Below are positions 9,199-18,136 of a stretch of DNA of 64,000 bases, piece after piece. Position 1 is the first letter of the stretch. Every line of letters starts with the position of its first letter. A program made the translations under genes and the position numbers. Source of the DNA: CADCWK01 sp965218235 (GTDB taxonomy: Bacteria; Chloroflexota; Chloroflexia; Thermomicrobiales; UBA6265). The notes below the pieces were generated by a model. It ran no database searches. It was not told where the DNA came from and worked only from the letters and a program-made list of their open reading frames with translations. Location of the stretch: assembly GCA_965218235.1 (NCBI GenBank), contig OZ244596.1, positions 2,108,001-2,172,000 on the forward strand, read 5' to 3'.

Positions 9199-11913
9199 GT
9201 GGTTGATTTTCAGGGGAAACAGTCCGGATGGGGCTCATCGGCAGGACTCGCTCTGCTCCTTGGGCTGGCGGTGCTGCTGCCGCTCGGTGGTTACACCCCA
9301 CTTGACTCCGCCGCGACCGGCCCACGATTGGCCTCGGCGCAGTCGTCGCCCGGCTGGATGTCGCCGGAGCAGGCGGCCTTGTTCACCAATGACTGGCCCA
9401 CCCTCGTCCCGTCCTACGTCCCCGAGCCCTTTGCCAGCGTCGCCCCGCAAGTGAGCGTAAATGGCGGAGAGTATCGCCTGTACTGGGGAGTCTTCGGTGG
9501 CAGTCCGACGTTCCTCGACGTGCGTGGATATCTGAATGGCTATATCCCGGCCGGTTCGGCCTATGATCTCAACATCGAGCTAACGGTCAATGCGTCCGTT
9601 CGTGGCAACGAGGCATACCACGACCTGACGCCCATCTATGACGCGGTCTACTGGCGTGAGGGCGGGATCAGCTACTGGGCAAACAGCCAGGGCCTGTCGT
9701 CGGACATCGTTTCGTACGCCAACAGCTTTACGTCGGCGGCAGCGCCCATGCTGGAACCGACGGCAACCGTCGCCGCTCCGGCGACGCTCTTCTCGCCGGA
9801 CACGATTGCCTCTGGCGAAGGCGCGACCGTGACGGCCAGCGGCGGTGGGTCGGCGGCAACGCTGGTGGCGGATGGCGGCATCTTCTCCGATACCGGTGCC
9901 GCGACCTACCCCGGCGCCGGCGACGCCGCCGTGAGTTGGGTCGCCCCGAATGTCACCGTCGATACCACGGTCACGTTCTCGCTGCTGGACGCCAACGGCA
10001 CGGTCCTGGTCAGCACGCCGACGCTCGTGACCACCGTGGATTTGCCGGCCGAGCAGCCGACGGTGCCGGTCCCGACGGTTCCGGCCCCGACGGCGACAAT
10101 CGCCGCGGCTCCGACCACTTCGGCGACGGCGACGGTTCCCCTCGCGACGATAGCCGCTCCGGACGACGAAGCCACAGTTCTACCTTCCGCGACGACGGCC
10201 GCTCCGGGCGTGGACGCGACTGTCGTTAGCTCCGCGACGACCGGGGCCGTTGTCCCCGCTGCGACGGCGACCGTTTCCGGCATCTCCTCCGGGGATGGGA
10301 TCGACCCGGGACAGGGCGGTGCCCCAGCGTCGACCGCCCGTCCCGGCGACGGGACCGACCTCGGCGGAGGACTGACCGAGTCGCCAGAGTCGACCTACCC
10401 GGCGATCCCGACCAGCGCCCCGCTTCCGAATGCTCCACCGACGTCCGTTCCTCCGGCCGGCGGCGCGACGGTTGCTCCCGATCAGACGGCAACGCCGGCT
10501 GGCGCGGCCGCGACGGTGACAGCCGTGGTGACCGGAACGGACCCGACGACCCGGACTCCGCCGACCGCTGCCAGCACCAGTGCGCCGATCACCTTTCCGA
10601 CCAGAGTGGCTGCGACGCCAACCACCGCTCCGCCAACCGCAACGCCCGTTAGAACCGCCACGGTCCCGGCCCCTGCCTCGGCCCGCCCAGCCAGCTCACC
10701 AACGACCGGGCCGTCCCCGACGACGGCTACCCCCGTCTCACCGACGGCGACGACGGTTGCTCCGACCGCGACCTCCGTTCCCGCGACCGCCACGCCGTCG
10801 ATCAGCCTACCCACACCGACGCTCGCGCCACCAACCGTGACGGCGATTCCTCCCACGGCGACAGTTACTGTCTCGACCGCGACCAGCCCGCCGACGGCGA
10901 CCGCAACAGCGACCGCAACCGCCACGGTGGCGCCAGCGACACCAGTCGTGAAACCGCCAACGCTTACTCCGTCGGCAACGACTGCCGCGACCGTCGCGGC
11001 GCTCCAGCGTCAACCCGCGCCGCCGTCGACCGCGACCGCTCCGCCACCGACGCCGAGGGCGATTCCGCCGACCGCGACAGCAGTGCCTCCGACGGCGACC
11101 GCGGTAGCGCCAACCGCGACACCCGTCCCGCCCACAGGGGCGGCCATCTCACCGACGGCTACCGCGGCTCTGCCGACGGCGACCGCCACTCGGCGCCCGC
11201 CGGCGACCGTGACCTCGACGCCGGTGCGGCGGGGTCAGGAGCCGCGGGTCGCCGATGGGCAATCGGGTTCGCCCGTCGCGACGATTGCGCCGACGACCGT
11301 GCCCACGTCCGGGTCGACCGTTCCGCCGGCGTCGCCGACGGCGCAGGGCTCGACCCCGACGCCGACTGAGCCACCCACGACGGAGGAGATCCAGCAGCGG
11401 ATCGGACCGGACGGCGGGATTGTTCGGCATCCGGCCGGCGCGGAGCTGGAGATTGGCTCCGGGGTGTTCGATTCGTCGATGACCGTCTCGATGATTCAGG
11501 TCCCGGACAGCCAGCTTCCGGTCTCACCGGACATCGATCTGGTGCCGTCAACCGGTTTCGACATCGAGATCACCGCCGCGGATGGTATCGCCATGACGAC
11601 CCTGCCGGCGGGCGTCATCCTGCGAATCACCCTCCCGGACAAGGTGCGGAGCGACGCGGTCGTCTACTGGGTCGACGGCCAGAATCTGAACCAGCTCGGT
11701 GTGACCAACCAGGAGGACACTGGTATTTCCGCCCCGCTGGCTCACCTCTCCCGCTACGTCGCCGGCGTGCCCATCGACGAGAACCCGGAGCTGGGCTGGC
11801 TCCCCTGGGCCGTCGCTCTGGCCGCGGCGATCTCCGGCCTGCTGATCATCAGCCTGCTCGCCCAGAACGCCCGCCGGCAGCGGCGCAGGTCGGTCAGGGG
11901 TAGCCGGGGGTAG
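9199..11913 (+). CDS. Secreted, membrane-anchored Thr/Pro-rich (mucin-like) protein
   Basis: A 904-residue surface protein of unknown function. It has a signal peptide with a hydrophobic core (LALLLGLAVLLPLGG) and a likely cleavage site near SAQS, an N-terminal globular part of about 180 residues rich in aromatic residues (VPSYVPEPF, YRLYWGVF, YLNGYIPAGSAYDL), an Ig-like segment, a long low-complexity stalk (about 278-731) of TATVPP-type repeats, a second folded region (GPDGGIVRHPAGAELEI onward), and a C-terminal transmembrane helix at about 868-890 with an Arg-rich cytoplasmic tail. The stalk would suit O-glycosylation. GTG 9199 has a GAGGG site six bases upstream and places the signal peptide at the N-terminus; earlier codons at 9085 and 9121 do not. 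It follows the kinase gene by 127 bases on the same strand, which suggests a shared role at the cell surface. Confidence 0.82.
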   Translation: MVDFQGKQSGWGSSAGLALLLGLAVLLPLGGYTPLDSAATGPRLASAQSSPGWMSPEQAALFTNDWPTLVPSYVPEPFASVAPQVSVNGGEYRLYWGVFGGSPTFLDVRGYLNGYIPAGSAYDLNIELTVNASVRGNEAYHDLTPIYDAVYWREGGISYWANSQGLSSDIVSYANSFTSAAAPMLEPTATVAAPATLFSPDTIASGEGATVTASGGGSAATLVADGGIFSDTGAATYPGAGDAAVSWVAPNVTVDTTVTFSLLDANGTVLVSTPTLVTTVDLPAEQPTVPVPTVPAPTATIAAAPTTSATATVPLATIAAPDDEATVLPSATTAAPGVDATVVSSATTGAVVPAATATVSGISSGDGIDPGQGGAPASTARPGDGTDLGGGLTESPESTYPAIPTSAPLPNAPPTSVPPAGGATVAPDQTATPAGAAATVTAVVTGTDPTTRTPPTAASTSAPITFPTRVAATPTTAPPTATPVRTATVPAPASARPASSPTTGPSPTTATPVSPTATTVAPTATSVPATATPSISLPTPTLAPPTVTAIPPTATVTVSTATSPPTATATATATATVAPATPVVKPPTLTPSATTAATVAALQRQPAPPSTATAPPPTPRAIPPTATAVPPTATAVAPTATPVPPTGAAISPTATAALPTATATRRPPATVTSTPVRRGQEPRVADGQSGSPVATIAPTTVPTSGSTVPPASPTAQGSTPTPTEPPTTEEIQQRIGPDGGIVRHPAGAELEIGSGVFDSSMTVSMIQVPDSQLPVSPDIDLVPSTGFDIEITAADGIAMTTLPAGVILRITLPDKVRSDAVVYWVDGQNLNQLGVTNQEDTGISAPLAHLSRYVAGVPIDENPELGWLPWAVALAAAISGLLIISLLAQNARRQRRRSVRGSRG

Positions 11914-11990
11914 TGCATCCGTTGGTCATCCCTGTCGCCGGGCGTGAACCAGTCGCCTCTCTGCGATTTTCCGCCGCGATCGAGATCGTT

Positions 11991-12043
11991 AGCGACACAT
12001 GAAGCGGGACGGGCATGTCGCCCGTCCCGCTTCATGTGTCGCT
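11991..12043. terminator. Bidirectional hairpin between convergent genes
   Basis: A perfect 24-bp inverted repeat (11991-12014 with 12020-12043) around a 5-base loop. It sits between the convergent mucin-like protein and pepF genes. There is no clear T-tract on either side, so it is atypical for an intrinsic terminator, but position and symmetry suit two-way termination or 3'-end protection. Confidence 0.8.
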
Positions 12044-12068
12044 GGAACCGCTGACCATGGCGCCGCCG

Positions 12069-13904
12069 CTACGTCTGATCGAGAAGGCCGCTATCGATGA
12101 TCCCTTCCATCTCGCCGAGAATCCGGTCGTACTCGCGCAGGGCGGCGCGGACCGGATCCGGGGACGTCATGTCCAGCCCAGCCTTCTGAAGTAGGGCCAG
12201 CGGGTAGTCGGAACCGCCGTCCTTCAGCAACTGGAGGTAACGCTCCAGCGCTGGCTCGCCCTCGTCCCGGATCTGGCCGGCGAAGGCGATCGCGGCCGAG
12301 ATCCCGGTCGCGTACTGGTAGACGTAGTAGGCCCGGTAGAAGTGGGGGATACGGGCCCAGCGGATCCGGGCCGCCTCGTCGATCAGCACGCCTGGCAGGT
12401 AGACGGCGGAGACTTCGGCCCAGATGTCGCTCAGCGACTCCAGCGTCAGCGGCTCGCCTCCCTCGGCCAGGGAGTGGGCGCGGTACTCGAATTCGGCGTA
12501 CATGGTCTGGCTGACCAGCGTCCCGGAGATGTCGTCCGCCATCCGGTTCAGGAGCTCGAACCGGCCGAGCACGTCGTCGTCGGGCGTCTTCGCGAGCAGG
12601 TCCCACGTCAGCAGCGTCTCGTTGACCGTGGACGCGATCTCGGCGAGGAAGATCGGGTAGCCGGCGTCCTGATAGGTCTGCGCCCGGTCGGCGTAGAAGC
12701 TGTGCATGGCGTGGCCGGCCTCGTGGGCCAGCGTGAAGACGTCCGAGAGGGTCCCGTTCCAGTTCATCAGGATGACCGGATGCGCGCCGTAGGCGCCCCA
12801 GGAGTAGGCGCCGGACCGCTTCCCCTTGTTCTCGTGGACATCGACCCAGCGCTGGCCGAAGCCGCCCGAGAGGTCGTTGAGGTAATCGGGGCCGAGGGCG
12901 CCGAGGCCGTCCAGCACGACGTCGACCGCTTCCCGGTAGGGGTAGCTGCGCGGGGTCGATGGGGCCAGCGGGACGCGCAGGTCGTAGGTCGCCAGCCGGT
13001 CGACGCCGAGGACGCGGCGGCGGAGTTCCAGCCCACGCTCCAGCGTCGTTCCGGCTTCACGGACGGCCGTGATCAGGCTGTCGTAGACCGAGTCCGGGAT
13101 GTTGTTGTCGAACAGGGCGGCGTCGCGGGCGGTCGGGTGGTTGCGTACCCTGGCGTAGTAGACGTCGGTCCGGACCGAGGAGCCGTAGAGCGAGGCCAGC
13201 GCGTGCTGGTGATCGACATAGGAGGAGATGAAGGTTTCCGAGGCGGCCTTGCGGATCGCCCGGTCCTTGCGCTCCATCAGCAGGGCGAAGCGCCCTTTCG
13301 TGAGTTGTACTTCGCGGCCATCCTCGTCCTGAACCGTACCGAAGGTGAGGTCGGCGTTGTCAAGCGCTCCGAAGGCGTCGGACGATGTTCGGGCGATGTC
13401 GCCGGACTGGGCCAGCAGCTCCTCGATCTCGATTGAGCGGACGTGCGGCCGGCGGCGGCGGAGGTCGTCGAGCAGGTGGTGGTACGAGCGCAGGACCGGG
13501 TCGTGGACGAGGGCTTCGAGGCGCTCGTCGGGCAGGCTGAGGAGCTCGGGCTCGAAGAAGGCGAACGCCTCGCCGGCCTGGATCGCGAGTCTGGTTGCGC
13601 GCTCGTACCGCGCTGAGGCGTCGGAGCGGGTCTGATCCTCGTCCTTGCTCAGGGCGGCGTAGGTCCGGAGCCGCTCCAGCGTCAGGCGGGCGGCCATCAT
13701 GTCGTCGAGCGCCTTGAGCAGCGCCATCGGGGAATCGCCGATGAAGGCGCGATGGCTGGCGGCGAGGTCGATCTGGCCCTCGAGCCGGACGGCGTCGGCG
13801 TCCCAGGCCGCGTCGTCGGCGTAGAGGTCGCTCAGGTCCCAGGTGTCCTCGATGGCGATCTGGTCGCGGGTCAGAATGTCGCTCTTTGGGGCAGTGGCTG
13901 TCAT
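12069..13904 (-). CDS. pepF: Oligoendopeptidase F, M3 family
   Basis: A cytoplasmic zinc metallopeptidase of 611 residues that cleaves short peptides. The HEXXH zinc motif is HEAGH at 394-398, within TLAHEAGHAMHSFY, and the downstream glutamate ligand lies in the FLAEIASTVNE segment. The N-terminal helical part (WDLSDLYADD, about residue 20) is typical of PepF. ATG 13904 was chosen because it has a GGAG site nine bases upstream and begins right before the conserved region; the frame is open further upstream to 13976. Length and motifs fit the family. It converges on the mucin-like gene and diverges from the S41 protease gene. Confidence 0.95.
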   Translation of the reverse strand: MTATAPKSDILTRDQIAIEDTWDLSDLYADDAAWDADAVRLEGQIDLAASHRAFIGDSPMALLKALDDMMAARLTLERLRTYAALSKDEDQTRSDASARYERATRLAIQAGEAFAFFEPELLSLPDERLEALVHDPVLRSYHHLLDDLRRRRPHVRSIEIEELLAQSGDIARTSSDAFGALDNADLTFGTVQDEDGREVQLTKGRFALLMERKDRAIRKAASETFISSYVDHQHALASLYGSSVRTDVYYARVRNHPTARDAALFDNNIPDSVYDSLITAVREAGTTLERGLELRRRVLGVDRLATYDLRVPLAPSTPRSYPYREAVDVVLDGLGALGPDYLNDLSGGFGQRWVDVHENKGKRSGAYSWGAYGAHPVILMNWNGTLSDVFTLAHEAGHAMHSFYADRAQTYQDAGYPIFLAEIASTVNETLLTWDLLAKTPDDDVLGRFELLNRMADDISGTLVSQTMYAEFEYRAHSLAEGGEPLTLESLSDIWAEVSAVYLPGVLIDEAARIRWARIPHFYRAYYVYQYATGISAAIAFAGQIRDEGEPALERYLQLLKDGGSDYPLALLQKAGLDMTSPDPVRAALREYDRILGEMEGIIDSGLLDQT

Positions 13905-14277
13905 GAAGACGGTCTCCGGTCGGTCGGCGCGGTCCGGGCTGGACGACGCGCCGGATAAGGATGTCCAACGGGACAACGATACGGTATCGGTCTGATTGGC
14001 GTCGCGTCACGCACCGGTGCCTTGTGAGATGGCCTTGGGCCGCGATGCTTCCGGCCCTTCGTGAACCGACCGGTTCGGCATCATCGAACAACCAGCACGG
14101 CGGATGCTTAGAGCGACCGGCAAAAGGGAACGTTCGATGAGCGGGCTTCAGCATCGTCGCCCGTCGTAAAGTGGTTTCCGCCGGGTGAGCCGGGACACAC
14201 CGCAGCCTATTGCCGGTCGCTCTTATACTCCCGAGGGACAACGGTGTTCAGGTCACTCGTGTCGAAGGAGACAGCCC
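13905..14277. other. Divergent region between pepF and the S41 protease gene
   Basis: No gene is supported. TATACT at 14224-14229 is a possible -10 element for the protease gene, without a recognisable -35. A short palindrome GATACGGTATC occurs around 13979. The pepF promoter was not identified. Confidence 0.3.
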
Positions 14278-15942
14278 ATGCAACCGCTGAGTCGGATCGC
14301 CCTGTGTCTCATCGTGTTGATGCTTTCCGCGACCAGTGTTTCTCAGGCATCCACCACAGCAGAGCCCACCACCATGCTCTATATCGGGCAGTCCGCCCGC
14401 CTCATCGCCGACATTCCGGGTGACTGGACCGTGGAAGCCGGCAGCCGGTACGACTATCAGGGTGCCGACGGGTTCGTGGTGAGCTACCCCGTGGCCGGGC
14501 GGAGCCTGGAGGCGGCATGCGACGACTTCGCCGGCCTGCCATTGTTCTCCAAAGACAATTCGAGGATTGTCGCGACGACCTGGTCGGGCCAGGCAGCTTG
14601 CCGTATCGATGGGACTACGGACGTTGGACCGGCCTCGGCACTAATCGTGCCGCATCCCTATCCCTTTGAGTTAGCCGGGGAGCACATAACGTATGCGGCG
14701 CTGATCACCGATGCGGGCCACTTCACGGCGATCAGCGCGACGCTGAGCTTCTCGCGCGAGGGCGTGACTCCCGAGGCCTACGTCTCCAGTGTCCTCGACG
14801 TTCTGGAGGCCCGCGCGTTTTACGCCGACAAAGTTGACTGGGGCCTTGCCCGTCAGATTGCGCTCGTGGGGATCGACGGGATCACCGATCTTGCCCTGAC
14901 CGTCGGCGTCGTCAACGATCTCGTCGCAAGCCTGCGTGGGGTCGGCGACAATCATAGTTATGTCCTTTCCCCTACGCAGAGCGCCGCGCAGGGTGTGGGA
15001 ACGGGGTTTGGGTTCCTGGTCGGTGATCGGCGGGTCTTGTCCGTGTACGCGGACGGTCCGGCGGATCGCGCGGGGGTGCGAGCCGGTGATCTGATCGAAG
15101 CGGTGGATGACCGGCCGTTCGCTCCGACCCTGAACGTGATCGACCCCGCCGCGCTGATAGGGGTCAGCGCACAATTCACGCTGCGTCGACCCGATGTCGC
15201 GGAACCGATCACGGTCACCGTTGAGCAGGGACCGTACAGCCAGTATGTCGCGCCGACGGGACATCGCCTCGCTGGCGACCTCGGCTATGTCGTGGTGCCT
15301 CCGTTCACGACGCCGGGGAGGGAAGCGGACTCCGTCGGCGCCGCTCGTACCGTGATTGAGACGGTCGATCAGGCGCCGACCTGCGGGTGGGTGATCGACC
15401 TGCGGCTCAACCGTGGCGGAACGTATTCCTCGATGGTTGGGGGAGTCGGACCGATCCTGGGTGACGGGACGTTCCTTGGATGGCAGCAGCGTGACGGCAC
15501 CCAGACCTGGGTGACCTACGCGGATGGCCGGATCACCGACGATGGTCAGCCCGTCGCGGACTATGCCGACCTGTCTGGCGATATTCTTCAGCGTCCGGCG
15601 CCAGCAGTGGCGGTCCTTACGAGTCCGATGACGGCGAGCTCGGGTGAGATCGCGACGCTGGCCTTCGTCGGGCGCCCTGAGACGCGTCTCTTTGGCGAGA
15701 CGACCGGTGGTTTCGCGACAGGTATTGCGGGGTTTCCCCTCTTCGACGGGACCGTGATCGGTCTGGCGACCGCCGCGATGACGGACCGATCCGGGACAAC
15801 CCATCTGGCGGGCGTCGAGCCGGACGAACACGTCGCGATCGACTGGGAGACCTACGGGACGGACGATGACCCGGTTCTTCGGGCGGCGATGGACTGGCTG
15901 GACCAGCAGCCGGGCTGCACCGAGGGGACACCGGCTCCCTAG
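14278..15942 (+). CDS. Exported S41-family (C-terminal processing type) peptidase
   Basis: A 554-residue protein with a cleavable-looking signal peptide (LCLIVLMLSATSVSQAS). About 250 residues of unassigned N-terminal sequence precede a PDZ domain (GFGFLVGDRRVLSVYADGPADRAGVRAGD, about residue 240) and an S41 catalytic core. The core includes the segment WVIDLRLNRGG and the nucleophile context SPMTASSGE with the serine at about 455, then LFGETTGG. This family cuts misfolded or tagged proteins outside the cytoplasm. ATG 14278 has an AAGGAG site seven bases upstream and puts the signal peptide at the start. It stands alone between divergent pepF and the exporter operon, which has its own promoter. 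The substrate is not known. Confidence 0.88.
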   Translation: MQPLSRIALCLIVLMLSATSVSQASTTAEPTTMLYIGQSARLIADIPGDWTVEAGSRYDYQGADGFVVSYPVAGRSLEAACDDFAGLPLFSKDNSRIVATTWSGQAACRIDGTTDVGPASALIVPHPYPFELAGEHITYAALITDAGHFTAISATLSFSREGVTPEAYVSSVLDVLEARAFYADKVDWGLARQIALVGIDGITDLALTVGVVNDLVASLRGVGDNHSYVLSPTQSAAQGVGTGFGFLVGDRRVLSVYADGPADRAGVRAGDLIEAVDDRPFAPTLNVIDPAALIGVSAQFTLRRPDVAEPITVTVEQGPYSQYVAPTGHRLAGDLGYVVVPPFTTPGREADSVGAARTVIETVDQAPTCGWVIDLRLNRGGTYSSMVGGVGPILGDGTFLGWQQRDGTQTWVTYADGRITDDGQPVADYADLSGDILQRPAPAVAVLTSPMTASSGEIATLAFVGRPETRLFGETTGGFATGIAGFPLFDGTVIGLATAAMTDRSGTTHLAGVEPDEHVAIDWETYGTDDDPVLRAAMDWLDQQPGCTEGTPAP

Positions 15943-15977
15943 CGAACCGCGATAGCGCGGTCAGACGACGGTTTGCC

Positions 15978-16006
15978 TTGCCAGATCGACCCACTCCCGC
16001 TATGAT
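15978..16006 (+). promoter_or_regulatory. Sigma-A type promoter of the ABC exporter locus
   Basis: TTGCCA (15978-15983) and TATGAT (16001-16006) are separated by exactly 17 bases, each matching five of six consensus positions. Transcription would begin near 16013, leaving a leader of about 40 bases before ATG 16056. This excludes the open-frame starts at 15978 and 16002. Confidence 0.75.
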
Positions 16007-16055
16007 CGCCGGCCCTCCCGATCCGGAGGGCGGCGGCCAGAGGTGGGAGAGCCTG

Positions 16056-16883
16056 ATGGGACGTATCGCCATGCCCGCCGGGTGGTTGGCTGGTCTCGCG
16101 CTGGCGGCGGCGCTGGCGCGGACGGCCTTTCGGCAGCAGTTGGCCTACCGCGGCGCGGCCGTCGGCGGACTGGTCACGAACGCCGTCTTTGGCGCGTTTC
16201 TGGCCAGCATCTACGGCGCCCTCTACGTCGCCCGCGACGGGGCGCCGATTGGAGACTTCGACCGGAGCGCCGCTCTTACCTACGTCTGGCTGGTCCAGGC
16301 GCTGATCGTGCCCACCGTCGTCTGGGGGTCGTGGGACATCGCCCTGAGCATCCGCTCTGGCGAGATCGTCTTCGACCTGCTGAAGCCGTACTCGTACTTT
16401 GGTTACTGGCTCAGCCGGGACATCGGCCGGGCCGGCGCCGGCATCCTGATGCGGATGATTCCGACGATCGTGATCGGGTTGATCTTTTACGCCCTGGTGG
16501 TCCCGGACAATCCAGGCCGCGTACTGGCATTCGCGGCGTCGGTCGTCCTGGCCGTTCTGCTCAGCTTCTCCCTCCGCTTCATCGTCAACCTGGTCTCGTT
16601 CTGGTGGACGGATCTGCAGGGGCTCCGCAGCGGCCAGCTGGTCCTCTTCAGCTTCCTGTCGGGCTTCCTGCTGCCGATCGGCTTCTACCCCGGCTGGCTC
16701 CAGGCCACGCTGAACGTCCTGCCGTTCCGTGGAATCATCATGTCTCCGATCGACGTCTGGCTGGGCAACGGCAACATTGTGCTGCTGCTGTTCGGGCAGA
16801 CGGGCTGGTTCGTGGTGACGGTCCTCATCGCCAACAGGCTGTTCGCTGTCGCGGTCCGACGGGTGGTGATCCAGGGTGGCTAG
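16056..16883 (+). CDS. ABC-2 type exporter permease, COG4587-like (pair 1, first subunit)
   Basis: A 275-residue membrane protein with about six helices, the first permease of an uncharacterised ABC-2 exporter family that runs with a COG3694-type partner and a COG4586-type ATPase. Recognisable stretches are RTAFRQQLAYRG, VWGSWDIALSIRSGEIVFDLLKP, YWLSRDIGRAGAG, LVSFWWTDLQGLRSGQ and LPFRGIIMSPIDVWLG. ATG 16056 has GGGAG five to eight bases upstream and lies after the promoter. Its stop overlaps the start of the second subunit by 8 bases. A paralogue is found at 18137. The exported compound is unknown. Confidence 0.85.
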   Translation: MGRIAMPAGWLAGLALAAALARTAFRQQLAYRGAAVGGLVTNAVFGAFLASIYGALYVARDGAPIGDFDRSAALTYVWLVQALIVPTVVWGSWDIALSIRSGEIVFDLLKPYSYFGYWLSRDIGRAGAGILMRMIPTIVIGLIFYALVVPDNPGRVLAFAASVVLAVLLSFSLRFIVNLVSFWWTDLQGLRSGQLVLFSFLSGFLLPIGFYPGWLQATLNVLPFRGIIMSPIDVWLGNGNIVLLLFGQTGWFVVTVLIANRLFAVAVRRVVIQGG

Positions 16884-17733
16884 CCGATCCCAGGTGCTTC
16901 CGGTGCGGCTGGCCCGGACCGCCGGCGAGTGGTGGGTGGACCTCGTCGTTCTTCGCCACCTGCTCCTCGCGCGGCTCCGGAGCCAGCTTCAATACCGGGC
17001 GTCGTTCATCACCCAGATCATCGCCAACGCGGCTGTCGGGCTCTCGGAGTTCGGAACGATCCTGGTCTTTTTCCGGCACGTCGACGACATCGACGGCTGG
17101 TCGATCGGCGAGATCGCCATTCTCTACGGGATCGCGACGATCTCGTTCGGCGTCGGTCACCTGCTCGCCTCGGGGCTGCCGCGCTTCTCGGAACAGCTCG
17201 TTCGGGGTGAGTTCGATCAGGTGCTGACCCGTCCGGTGTCGGCCTTCGTCCAGGTGATGGGGTCGGATCTCCAGCTCCGGCGGCTCGGGCACGTCGTTCA
17301 GGGCTGTGCAGCGCTGGCGGTCGGGTTGACGCTGACCAATGTGCCGTGGGATCTCGCCCGTGTCGTCGCGCTGCCCGGCATCATGCTCGGCATCGTTGTG
17401 CTCTACACCGCCCTGTTCGCGCTGGAGGCGACGGTCAGCTTCTGGACCACGCAGGGCATTGAGGCGGTCAACATCGCGACCTACGGCGGCAACACCATCG
17501 CGGCCTACCCGATCGACATCTTCGCCGCCTGGCTGAAGCGGCTGTTCCTGTTCATCGTCCCGCTCGCCTTCGCGGTCCACATCCCGATGGCTTGGCTGCT
17601 CGGCAAGCCGACGCCGCTTGGTCTGCCCGGATGGGTGGGTTTCCTGAGCGCACCGGTTTTGGTCGCCTTCTGCCTCGTCATTGCCTGGCTCTGGCGCGTG
17701 GGCGTCCGGCGCTACCGCAGCACGGGCAGCTGA
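16876..17733 (+). CDS. ABC-2 type exporter permease, COG3694-like (pair 1, second subunit)
   Basis: A 285-residue polytopic membrane protein, the partner of the preceding permease. It carries the family stretches LRSQLQYRASFITQIIANA, EIAILYGIATISFGVGHLLASG, FDQVLTRPVSAFVQVMGSDLQLRRLGH, EATVSFWTTQGIEAVNIATYGGNT and VPLAFAVHIPMAWLLGKPTP, ending in GVRRYRSTGS. GTG 16876 overlaps the upstream stop by 8 bases, a translational-coupling arrangement repeated in the second pair. The protein at 18981 is its paralogue and shares the last ten residues exactly. Confidence 0.85.
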   Translation: MASRSQVLPVRLARTAGEWWVDLVVLRHLLLARLRSQLQYRASFITQIIANAAVGLSEFGTILVFFRHVDDIDGWSIGEIAILYGIATISFGVGHLLASGLPRFSEQLVRGEFDQVLTRPVSAFVQVMGSDLQLRRLGHVVQGCAALAVGLTLTNVPWDLARVVALPGIMLGIVVLYTALFALEATVSFWTTQGIEAVNIATYGGNTIAAYPIDIFAAWLKRLFLFIVPLAFAVHIPMAWLLGKPTPLGLPGWVGFLSAPVLVAFCLVIAWLWRVGVRRYRSTGS

Positions 17734-18010
17734 GGGTCCTGACGGACAACGGACAGGTTGTCGCTTGAGCTCTCATGATCGTGCTCGAAGACAAGGTGCC
17801 GGCGACTTCGGAACGCGGTACCCGGGCGAGCGAGGTGACGCGCCTGCGACGAAACCCGCCCGTTGAATCCATCATGACCCTGACGCCGGTTCTTTCCCCG
17901 TGTCTCGGCGGTGGAATTTCACGCTTCCGGGTTTCTGTTGTGCCAGGCCTGCCGCCTCGGTGGGCCAGACAATTACGGTCGATCCAGTTGCACGTCAAGG
18001 AACGGCCGAG
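17734..18010. other. Spacer between the two permease pairs
   Basis: The gap between the two pairs extends to 18136. Open frames across it (for example from 17775) have no recognisable protein content and run into the permease frame shadow. No gene or hairpin is supported; the only signal is the candidate promoter at 17988-18016. Confidence 0.4.
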
Positions 18011-18016
18011 TAGTAT
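17988..18016 (+). promoter_or_regulatory. Candidate promoter for the second permease pair
   Basis: TTGCAC (17988-17993) and TAGTAT (18011-18016) are 17 bases apart. The -35 match is weak (three of six) and the -10 match moderate (four of six). It would give a leader of about 110 bases before GTG 18137 and let the second pair be expressed apart from the first. Confidence 0.4.
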
Positions 18017-18136
18017 CTCGTTTCCGGCACGGGAGACGCGTGCAGGGAGTTCCAGGTCACGATCGACGCCGGTGACGTCCGGCCCTCGCGCGCAAAGTGT
18101 GCCGCGGGAGGCTCGCGACGTTCATTGGAGGTCATC

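Noticed and set aside
10030..11390. Dense short repeats that might suggest a CRISPR array
   Set aside because: The repeats are codon-level variations of Thr/Pro/Ala coding in frame with the surface protein; there is no constant repeat/spacer structure.
14224..14229. TATACT as a full promoter for the S41 protease
   Set aside because: No -35 hexamer at 16-18 bases and no extended TG element, so only a note was made in the intergenic entry.
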